The notes beneath the pieces were generated by a model. It saw only the letters and a program-made list of their open reading frames with translations, was not told the origin of the DNA and did not search any database. A stretch of DNA of 64,000 nt from contig NW_025336259.1 of assembly GCF_004798865.1 (NCBI RefSeq), positions 620,001 through 684,000 of the forward strand. The letters run 5' to 3'. The position numbers and the translations under genes were made by a program. Below, piece after piece: positions 1 to 9,200 of this stretch; position 1 is the first letter of the stretch; every line of letters begins with the position of its first letter. This stretch comes from Varanus komodoensis. Lineage: Eukaryota > Chordata > Lepidosauria > Squamata > Varanidae.

Positions 1-311
1 AGTCATACCTGACTCTCGGGGGTGGTGCTCATCTCCGTTTCCTGGCCGAGGGAGCCAGCGCTTGTCCGCAGACGGTCTCCATGCTCATGTGGCCGGCATG
101 ACTAAACACCAAGGTGCAGGAACGCTGTCACCTGCCCACCGAAGTGGCACCTTTTCATCCACTTGCATTTGCAGGCTTTTGAACTGCAAGGTGGACAGGA
201 GCTGGGACGGAGCAACGGGAGCTCACCCCGTTGTGCAGATTCGAACCGGCGACCTTTTGATCAACCAGCCCAGCAGCACAGCGGTTTAAACCCCTGCGCC
301 ACCTGCAGCCC
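1..311 (-). mobile_element. Sauria-type SINE, cut by the window edge
   Basis: Read on the minus strand, the element starts GGCTGCAGGTGGCGCAGGGG (A box region) and has a B box GGTTCGAATC (247-238). It then carries the conserved body with GAGCTCCCGTTG and GCCGGCCACATGA, and ends with a GAGTCAGGTATGACT tail related to the BovB 3' end. This is the tRNA-derived Sauria SINE typical of lizards and snakes, mobilised by BovB. It appears nearly full length; its last bases may lie outside the window. It sits against an L2-like LINE tail (312-350). Confidence 0.85.
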
Positions 312-1095
312 TAGGGGATAGTATAGAAAAGCTTTAAATAAAATAAAAATATAAATTATACAAGGCTCCCGAGTCAGGGACCGGGAAAGCCGCCTGCAGG
401 CCTCTCTGGAGAAGCTGGAACCACACTGGCCCTTTGCAGACAAGAACACTGGCCTTTAACTCTTCAGCTGGGCAACATCTCTCCAATCCTGTCCAGTCCT
501 GCTTTAGGGGCGGTGGAGCTTTAATGGGGACGCTGGTTTGGAGAGGGTGTGTTCTGAGTTCCACCACAGCCCCTGCTAAAAGAAGCAAAGAGGGGACACC
601 CAGCTGCTCCCTATAAATAAATAAATAAATAAGAAAGCGTCCTCACAGAGTGTTCCCTTTGGGACTGACCTAGATTTTTATTTATAATCAAGAATGGCTT
701 AGAAATTGGACATGAGCAAAGAGGTGCCTCTGCGCAGACCTTCCCTTCCCTCGGTGCTCTGACAGGACATACAGAAAAGTACAAGCAGTCTTGTTATATT
801 GAAAGTTAGGGAGGGGGGGGATGGCTTTCCTGGCACCAAGCAGAACTTGATGTTCCCGTTGATTTAAAATAAGGGTGAAATTCATTTTTATAATGCTAAA
901 ATGTCTGGCAAATTTCTTATACTTAAAAATTGTAGCAGCAAAAGGTATACTTGCTGGCTTCCCCTGCAAAAAGGTCAGTTTCCACTCCGATTTTGCTGCT
1001 GGTGGCAGAGGGAGTTTTTGGAAATTTACCTGCGCACTCGCAGGATCTGCCTTCCACAAGAGGAAGCAACCTTTTATTTTATGAAAGGAACCTTC
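312..1095. other. Downstream flank, no gene seen
   Basis: Starts with a short A-rich LINE-tail-like piece (TTTAAATAAAATAAAAAT, 334-351). An AAAT tetramer repeat lies at about 614-632. The rest is unremarkable A/T-rich sequence without a credible exon. Confidence 0.5.
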
Positions 1096-1275
1096 TCTTT
1101 ATTTATTTTTATATTCTTTTCCTATCCTGCCTTTTTTTTCTTTCAAGGAACTCAGGGCGGCTTCTGTAATTCTCCTCCTCCTGGTCTCCAACTTATCCTT
1201 GTAACAACAACCTTGTGAGGTAGGCTGGCTGAAAGTCTGTTACTGGCCCCAAGTCACGCGGGTGGCTCCATGGAT
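1096..1275 (-). mobile_element. tRNA-derived SINE (lizard type), 3' part
   Basis: Reverse orientation: T-rich tail, then CCTATCCTGCC, TCCTTGTAACAACAACCTTG, GTGAGGTAGGCTGGC and CAAGTCACGCGGGTGGCTCC. The same order is seen in the full-length copy at 25275-25525. The tRNA head is missing. Confidence 0.75.
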
Positions 1276-2211
1276 GGATGGAGCCTAGCACCTGGACCGC
1301 CAGAGTCCCGGCCCCACACTTACCTGCCGCGGAGACCCTGGCCCGTTGCCACACCTGTCCCTCGCCACCTGACACGGCCAATGTGCCTGAGCAGAGCAGC
1401 TTTCCCAGTCTGACCTGAAAGTCACCGGCCGCTGGCCAGCCGGGCCCCGGGGGAAAGGGACCAGGGCTGCCGCCGGGCCCCGAAGGGCTAGGGGGCTCGG
1501 CTGGCCTCCGGGGCCGCTGGATGTGCGTTCGGCAAGCTGGCGCCACACCTGGGCCCGCGCACGGGAGGTGGGCCTGGCACCTGCCCACCCTAAGGCGAGA
1601 TTCCACACCCGGCTCCCACTGCCCAGACTCCCTGATCGTGGGGATGGTGGGGGTTGCAACCCGCCCCGGGCAGCGGTGGCGTCCCGGTGGCCTCCCAGCC
1701 CTGTGGTGCGATGCAGTGCGTGGCGGGCCCTCCTCGCCTCGGCTGCCCCCGCCACAGCCCCCGCAACACCCCAGGGCGCCCCAAGCCCCCCTGGGGACGT
1801 GCTTGGCCTCCTGTGGGCCGGGCCGGGCGCTCTGTCTGGTCCCGCGCGAAGGGCGGAGGATGGCGGGGAGGCGCGGGGCCTGCTCAGCGGCCCGGCCCGG
1901 CCAGGCACCCCTCCTTCCTCCAGAGCCCCCCACGGCTTCCTCTCTGCCCCCCGCACCTTGCGCCCGCCCGGCCAGGGGCAGCGGCCGTGTGGGACGTGGG
2001 TGCGCCGAGGGCCACAGCGGGGGTGCCCAGGTGCAGGCTGTGGGGCAGGGCGTGTGACCGGGCGTCCCCGTGCCGCCCTCCCCTGGGCCCGGCCCGGCTT
2101 CTCCGATGCAAGAGCGGCGCTCTCCGGCCCACAGCCGGCCGAAGCTCCTTGGGGCCGGACAGTCGCGCCCCCTTCCTCCCCGAAATCGGCAGCACGGAGG
2201 GGCGGCAGCCA
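1276..2211. other. GC-rich stretch without a recognised gene
   Basis: High GC with many CCC/GGG runs. Long open frames on both strands overlap each other and show no family resemblance, as expected from low stop-codon frequency. It could be a small CpG island or the 3' flank of RELT. Confidence 0.5.
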
Positions 2212-2562
2212 CAGTTTGCTTTCAGGATTGCTTTATTTATCAACGTACAGAAACGAGCCCCTGGGGCTTCCGAAGCACCCCCTTCCCATGGTCCCGAAAC
2301 ACATTATAAAAATAAGGAGCCCCAGCCCTGCACCAGCCCGTTCCCGAGGCCACACCATATAAACGGTCCCGAATAAATAGCGCAAGGCGGCAGGGGCGGG
2401 AAGGGGCTGCGCGCCGGGTGCCCCTCCTCCCCCCGCTTTGCATAAATAACACAACATCCGATGAAGAAAATAACTAATCGCAATGACAGGCGACGACGAC
2501 AAAAGCAGCCGAGTTGGCCGACCAGCAGGGCTGAGAAGAGCGAGATCACGGACGCCTCCCGC
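2212..2562 (-). other. RELT: Putative RELT 3' UTR end
   Basis: Minus-strand sequence between 2562 and 2212 is A/T-rich between GC-rich neighbours, has no repeat I recognise, and ends in an AATAAA signal. It lies downstream of RELT exon 10 with no other gene between. Its assignment to RELT rests on position only, because the linking exon was not found. The start of the UTR is unknown and may be well upstream of 2562. Confidence 0.4.
2232..2237 (-). terminator. Polyadenylation signal AATAAA
   Basis: On the minus strand the sequence reads GATAAATAAAGCAATCCTG. Cleavage would be expected about 10-25 nt downstream, near 2212-2220. It is the only well-formed minus-strand AATAAA I noted here that is not part of a LINE tail or a simple repeat. 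Confidence 0.5.
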
Positions 2563-5149
2563 TGTAAACACCTGGCCAGATGCAGCCGGAGCTGCCCCCC
2601 GTCCACACTTCAAGCTCCCCCAAATTCAGGGCGAGCAGGGGAGTTTCGGCCCCGGGTGAAGCGCTCCAATCCAGCGGTCGCCCTGTTTAGCAAATGCCCT
2701 TTCCCGCACCAAGGGTCCTATGTTCCTTCTCCCAAGAGGTCCAGGGGCTCACTGGGTCTCTCTGACCTGCTAGCTATCCGGTGCCCCCTTCCAATTCCGA
2801 AGCATAAGAGGCATACGGAGTTCAAGAGCGTGTCTCGTTCGGAGTGGGGGCACATGCACCCCTCATTCCTAGCCCACTCCCTGTGAAACCAAGCAGGACA
2901 AGACACCACAGTATGGAAAACTCCATTCATGAGGTCTGGCAGCATGCCAGTCACTCTCAGGATAGGTTCAACTTGTACACAGCAGCCAATTTTGTTTCTG
3001 CTAATTGCGCTACTTTCATATTGACTTTTGTGTAATTTGTATTTAATTTAGATTTGTAAAGTTGTTGTTGTTGTTTTTTTTTTTAGTGAAAAGGGAGACA
3101 CATCAAGTCATGTTCTATTCTTTACTTTTGAAGACCAAGTGTCTAGTCCTCAGGGTTCTGATGATGACCATGAGGTGTGTGTGCATGTGTGGAATGTGAA
3201 CACATTCAAATTCAAATGTGAATGTTACAGGTCCCATGAAACTTTGTACCACCCTTTGTAACAGAATAAATTAAGGAAAATTAGAGAAATCATGTCAATC
3301 GGATTGACTTGTTCAGCTTATCCAGGTCACGAATTCCTCAGTGCAGTTTTCACACATGTACATATTTTATGTACTTTCTTGTTAGCTACCTGCCTTCCTG
3401 TCCCACTTGAGAGCTTCTTGGAGGCCCCTGAAGAGGGATCTGAATTTTTTTTTTATAATACAAAATAGAATAATAAAAAGAAAAAAGAGAGAGAAAAACA
3501 AAAGACAAGGTACTTGCAGGGGGGCGAGATCCTGAACTCATCCGGGTTAACCTTATTCTGCTTTTTGGTTATTTCCAGAGCAATAAACATGATATTGCTG
3601 CTCACATGTCAAATAGAGATGCAAAGATACCTCTTGGAAGGCAATTAATTACCTTCCTGAACGAGGTAAGGAGCGGAGCAGCATTGGGCTGCTGCTGTCC
3701 AAGTCGCCATTCCCCCGGAAGTTCACGAGGGGCCTGGAGTTGGTGGGGAGCTCAGAAAAACCATTTTCCTGGGTGAATTCACAAGATCTTGGCCCTTTCC
3801 TGGACAAGACCCAAGAATCCCCCTGCCCAGAGCTGATGGGTAGCAACGAATACCTCCCCTGTGGATCGAGGCCGTCTCCTGGGGGGCAGAAGAGCAGGAC
3901 CCCCCCCCCCCCCGGGACACACTGAAGTTTCCAAAGGTGCACAAACAGTTTGCCAGCAAGAGAGACTCTACGCTGGGCGTTCCAGAGTGAGAGAGACTCG
4001 CTGCATTCACATTTAACGCTAAGCCATGATCTGCTGCCTCATTTCTGGTCTGTTTCTCCCCCGCCCGTTTGGCCAACCTTCGGAGCGGTTTCCTTTCACG
4101 GCCGCTCCTGTGGGATACCTCTGCTTGGACAGCAGTGCCGCAAGTCAGGGGTTAGCCAAATCCTGGGGGAAAATGTCACGACAAGCCACGTTTTAAACAA
4201 GCCAGGATTCATGAGCCACGAAAGCAAACCAGATTTGAACAAACCACACGGGGCCTTAGCGGTAGGTGTGGCCCGGGCTATCCTGGGACAAATGCCACAT
4301 GTGGCTCATGGGCAGAGCGGAGGCCGCCAAGGGGACACGATTCACCCAGAGGCGCTGAGGGTGAGTCCTGCTCACACGGTGCACGGGCGCTTCTGTGCCG
4401 CAGGAAGCGCCGGTTTTCTTCCCAGGTGGACGAAAGAGCTCGCCGAGGGAGGGAGGTGCACCAGGGGAGCTGCAGCTACGGGGCGAGGCGGGAGGGAAAG
4501 AGCGAAGAGTTCCACCGTCCCGCCCCCTCCAGGGACAAAATATTGCTGCTGGCATGTAACACCTTCCCGAGTAAAGTGCGTCACTGAGGGGAGGATCCCA
4601 AAATCCTATGTACCAGATTACCTTCCGTCCCCTTCGGAAAAGGCTCCCCCCAGCCCACCCCCAGCCGACTGGCCCCGTGGAGAAGGGAATGTCTGCAGAG
4701 AAGCGCTCCGTCTTCCTTCTCCTGGCGCTCCAGAGCGGGTTCCACGCCACGTACGAAAAGTGCATTCAGTGGCCCTCCGGCCTGGCCAAGAAAGGGCTCC
4801 CCCCGCCCCCCCGAGTCCGTTCTCGTGAAGGAAAGAGTCGTAATGCCGAGTGTGTCCTCTGGCGCTACCCATGGGGACCAGCCCCACAGCGCCCCAGTGC
4901 GCTGGTGATTCCCCAGGGGGGCAAAAAAGCGAGGGCCGACCTCCGCCTTCCGTGGTGCCCCTCCGTGGCTCCTCCCGGGCAGGCTCTTGGTCCAGACCCC
5001 TCCAAATGATCCACTGTTCCCTCCCGGCTGCCACGCACGCAGTCAGATGATCACCTGCAAGCAAGAGTGGCGACGTTACGACGCAGCCGCTGCGGCAAAG
5101 ATGGCCGGAGGCTTGCGGTGCAGATGCCGCCAAGGTAACCGGCTCCAAG
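2563..5149. other. Putative terminal-exon/last-intron region of RELT
   Basis: No TE fragment with a clear family match until 5150, and no credible exon by eye. A poly-C run lies at about 3900-3914. Three minus-strand acceptor-like sites occur, near 2562, 5054 and 5090, but none leads to the conserved RELT C-terminus. Confidence 0.4.
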
Positions 5150-5330
5150 CGTCCCTATATTTAGCAAGTACGGGGCACGGGGTGGATGCCGCCCTGGGAT
5201 GCACAGCCGGAAGCGTGGCTTCGGGAGAGGGACTGCTGCCACCCCTTATGACTCTGGCGCGCCCACAGCTGGAGCACTGTGCTCAGTTCTGGGCTCCACA
5301 TAACAAGAGGGATAGAGCGAGGCTGCAATC
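5150..5330 (+). mobile_element. CR1-type LINE fragment, 5' half
   Basis: Encodes the reverse-transcriptase C-terminal region: GCTAGSVAS, then LARPQLEHCAQFWAPHNKRD, the standard CR1 signature [20 protein letters not shown]. It continues in the piece at 5504, with about 175 bp of unrelated sequence between. Confidence 0.8.
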
Positions 5331-5503
5331 GGGCGATTTTGAAAAAGCCCTCCGGGAGTAGCGTTTTCTGCACAGCTCATCATTTCTGCCTGTTCTAAAC
5401 ACATTCCAGCCAACAAAATCATACCAGGACCCCTCGTTTTTGGAACCCTAACCCTACCCTGCTGCACACCCCTAATTGTAATATAGGGCTAAACAAGCCA
5501 CTA
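5331..5503. repeat. Insert splitting a CR1 copy
   Basis: Interrupts the CR1 just before its [20 protein letters not shown] segment. It contains a telomere-like CCCTAACCCT (5446-5455). I recognise no transposon family, and no clear target-site duplication was found. Confidence 0.4.
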
Positions 5504-5710
5504 CGATGGTGGCTGCTTTGCAGGGGAAGCCGCACGAGGCGAGACTGAGGGAGCTGGGTCTCTTCAGCCTGGAGAAGAGGAGATTCAGAGGGGACCTGTT
5601 GGCGACATACAGGTATGTGAGGGGGTGTCACATGGAGGTGGGGAGAGACCTGTTCTCCCCTGTAATGGAGGGCAGGATTCGCTCTCTCCCCCACCACCTT
5701 TATCTAGACC
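5504..5710 (+). mobile_element. CR1-type LINE fragment, 3' half
   Basis: Encodes [20 protein letters not shown], then [17 protein letters not shown] and RDLFSP, closely matching the copy at 12768-13530. It ends before the CR1 3' terminus. Confidence 0.8.
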
Positions 5711-6088
5711 AATTCCTTTAAACAGGTGGCTTAAACCAAGAGGGCCAAATGTCCAAAGCAAGTCCAAATGTTAACGTCAACGCCAGGCTTTGACTAATTT
5801 TCTTCTTAGCTGGAGGAAAATAGTTCACGGGGGACCAGAGACTCTCTTGCAAGAGCCGTACCGAAATGGCCATTCCTACGGGCAATGCTCAGGTTGCCCC
5901 CGGAGGCAAGAGTGCCTGCGTCGTTTCGGACTGCCACGCCTCCCCGAGACCCCTGCTCCTACGGGGCTTCTACTGAGACCCCTTTGCCTGGAATGGCTCC
6001 TCAGGAGCCTCGGCACTGATCCGTGGCCGCCGCTCCCTCCCCAGGACACGTCTGACGGGGAGCTGCAGGCTCCACTCGACCTGCTCAC

Positions 6089-6269
6089 CCTTTGCTGGCC
6101 TTCTGCTGTCGTGAGCCACTTCGGCTTCACTCCGCTGCTGACGAGCGGCTTTTGCTCGGGGACGAGGCAGGCGTAGGGTGGCTCGGCCGGCTCGGCCCCC
6201 ACGCTCTCGGATACGGTCCTCACTTCCGAGGGACTGGGCTTCTGCTCGGGGATGCGGGCGACGCGGAAC
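6089..6269 (-). CDS. RELT: RELT exon 10: RFRV motif and C-terminal tail
   Basis: 181 nt, ends in phase 0 at donor AGG|GTGAGC. Acceptor TCCTTGGCCAG. It reads [20 protein letters not shown] and continues to [13 protein letters not shown]. The RFRV sequence (residues 360-363) is the known docking motif for the OXSR1/STK39 C-terminal domain. The middle is acidic, proline-rich and less conserved. The phase-0 end after an arginine matches the mammalian junction before YVVRLSESNLVI, so another exon must follow. Confidence 0.93.
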
Positions 6270-9200
6270 CTGGCCAAGGACACAAGCATCAAGCGGCGAT
6301 TTCTAGAGATCGGACCAGGCGCCGAGCAGCGGAGAGGAACCTAAAGCCACTGCGGCTGCCCGGCGGAAGCAGAGCCGAAGAGGCAACCTGCGGAGCGGTT
6401 TGCTCTGGATGACATGTGGACCAGGTGTGTAGGAGCCGCGGGAGTCGGCTGGACTGGTAGGCACCGCTGCTCCAGGGCTTCTCTCCTGACCACTGTGGCC
6501 TGGGACCCGTGCCGCTCAGGAGCTCTCTCCACAGGACTAAATCCAGCCCTTCGAGACATGGAAGCAGCCCCTGGGGTTCCCTGAAGGCCTTGTTGCTCTC
6601 TCCCCGACGCCGATCGGTACACAGTTTTCCCAGCTTTTGTGCAATTCCCAGTCCTCCTGTTGCCAATTGCAGCACCGCAAAACACCCCAAAAGTAGTTGG
6701 CCAGAGGAAGTCCCCAAAAGTAGTTGGCCAGAGGACGGCCACATAGCAAAAACACCACAGTTATGCTGTCCCAGAAGGGAGGGTGGATAAGAACAAACTG
6801 AACTTTGTGTAACCCACAGCTAACACGCCAGCCTGACCTCGAATACAGCAATCAAAAGGGCAGTGGAAACGGGTTGCAGCCGCCATGGAAGCTGCACATG
6901 CGCAGGGAGAAAGAGCACGGCAAGCCCGTGTGAATCTCGAGCAGATGAGAAATAGACGTGGGAACTGTCTGGTCCTTGGCAGAAGAAAGGACTTTCTCCA
7001 GACGGGAGGGGTGCGTACATTGATGCATCGATGCATTAGAAGTGTGCTAGGTGACCAGATTGGTTGCCTAGGGCATAAAATGCCTGTACCGGGTGCAGCT
7101 TTCGAGACACTGCTTTGGGCTGAATGTCCCCTTTTGTCTCCCTTTATTCTATAGTGCACTAGAGTAAAGCTGGCTTTGGCCCCAAGTCTCGTCTCAGGCT
7201 CCTTTTGACTTGGGTCTGGGGTCCACCTGGGGTCCCCCTAAGCTGTTGACCAGCTGAGTTCGGGAACACTCCGAAAGGGCTGGAATGTCTCTCTGAAGGC
7301 TCTGCTGCGGGCAGGAAGGCCTTCAAGCTACAATATGCTGGAATTGCTGGTACTTGTCTTGCCCATCACTGGAATGGTTTCCCCCCGCCCCCAAGAGTTC
7401 CTGAAAAGCAGAATCCGGCCCTTGGGCTGAAAGAGGTTTGGGATTCTTCCTATAAGAGGAGCTTTCCCATCCTGGACTCCTCCAGGTGGGTTGGACTACA
7501 ACTCCCATGATCCCCATGGCCACGCTGGCTGAGAATCATGGGAGTTGCAATCCTGAGCACTTTTGTCTGAAAAGGCTTTAATTTGAGCCTGGCAGAAATG
7601 GCAGCCTGACCTTTGTTTCCCTTCTCCCCATCCGCTTTCCCATTTTTCTTGCCCATTTTTCACAGCCTTGAGGACTAGAAAGTTGACTGTTCTGGAAAGT
7701 GGCATTCAGCCCTCGGTGCAACTGCTCAGTTTGCGTGGCGTGGCCACAAAGCTTCCGAGAGTGCGTGGCACGGATTACCTGCCCACAGAGAGAATGGTGA
7801 TCTCGCCCGGCCGGCCGGCCTTGTTCCCCGCCTTTGTGAGCTTTGAGCCGGCGGCACTGCCGGGGGCGGTGGGGGCCGTTTCCGTGGAGGGGGCCACTTC
7901 CGGCCACTTCTTCTGGCTGCATCGGGTGCAGGTGGGGCCGGAGCGCGTGGCCAGGCCCTGGACTGTGTGCAGGTGGTGCTGGTGCCGGCAGATGTGGGGA
8001 AACTGAGGCAGGAGGTGCAACCTGAGGGAGGAAGGTGAGGGAGACTGTTGTGAGGAAGGGCAGGAGATCGCCTGAGGCGCACCCCATGGGCTTGCTGCCC
8101 CCGAGCATCATGTCTGCACCCGTAAGGCGGGGCAGATCCTGCAGCATGAGGCTTTCGGGCTTTTTGCGGGGGCCCGGCCCCCGTGCCTGGACTTGCTGCA
8201 CTGAAGACTGGGAATCGAAGGCGTCCGTCGGTCGTCGCCCTGCAGCTTTCTTCAGCCCCGTGCCTGAAGCTGGCTGAGGATGATGGGAGTTAAACTCCAG
8301 GCATTTGGAGAGCACTCCCTTTGCGAGGGCTGATTTAGGAGTGCCGGCCGACGGCCTCAGAGGGCAGGCCATCTTTTGGGGCCGCTGGGCGCATCCGGCC
8401 ATTGGGGGGCTGTTCTGGGCACCGTCCAAAATGGGCCAGTGTACCAGGCGTGGCTGGCCACGAGGGACCACCAGCCCGGCCAAAGGACTCGCTGCAAGGC
8501 AGAGGCGGGCCCTGAGCCCCAACACACTAAGCACCCGCTTTGACCCCAGTGCCGGCATTTTGATCGCCAAAAATGAAAGCCCAGGCGTGGGCCGAGGATG
8601 GTGCCCGAAGGCACACGGCTGCCTGAGCGTCTCGTACTGCCTAACCCCCGCTTAGGAAGCCACAGGCTTGAGCTCCAGTCAGCCATGAGGTTCTCGGCCT
8701 AGCCTACCTTGCAGGGTTGTTGTGAGGACGAAAGGCTTGTGCGTGGGAGAGCCACGCTTCCCCTCCTATAGTGCTGCCTAATTTTAAAGGCCACCGGGCA
8801 AGCCTCGCCTCCAACACCCCGAGGGGGGCTCCCAGAAGCAGAAGCCGCTGAAAACCAAAGGGCGTGCTACCGGAAGAGAAGAAAGGCTTGTGCATGTGCA
8901 GAGTGCAGGGGGAAAGAGAGCTCCTAGGGTCTTACTTGTTCACGGGCTTGTAGGTCAACTGCAGATTCTGCTTGCTGTGGTAATCCTTCAGCATCTCCTC
9001 CAAGACTGCCGCGTTCTCTGTAGGCGGCAAAGGTGGGCCATTAGCCAAGGAAGCCGCAGACCACCGTGCCCCTGGAGACACCCTGGCGGGCTCCCCTCCA
9101 AGCGACAAGGCTGTGCCCAGGCCGTGCGACCCCAGTGGCAAGTCTGGGGCACACCCGGTTGCGGCCCCATAGCAAAAGCGTGGCAACGGGCCAGTCTGGT

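Larger units (their letters stand above)
6270..7778. other. RELT: RELT intron 9
   Basis: Bounded by GTAATC (7778) and the acceptor at 6270. It holds a 27-bp tandem duplication, a candidate fossil LTR and a palindromic MITE-like repeat, listed separately. No other exon seen. Confidence 0.8.

Noticed and set aside
1193-2376. Overlapping frames of 180-340 codons near the left end
   Set aside because: Composition artefact of GC-rich sequence; no conserved motif, and part overlaps a SINE.
4195-4240. Minus-strand reading VVCSNLV as the RELT tail
   Set aside because: Only a chance fragment. No acceptor, and no RLSE before SNL.
5051-5089. Terminal RELT exon encoding RLRRNVATLACR and a stop
   Set aside because: The length and phase fit, but there is no resemblance to the highly conserved YVVRLSESNLVI, and a second acceptor-like site overlaps it. 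Kept only as a weak candidate in the findings.
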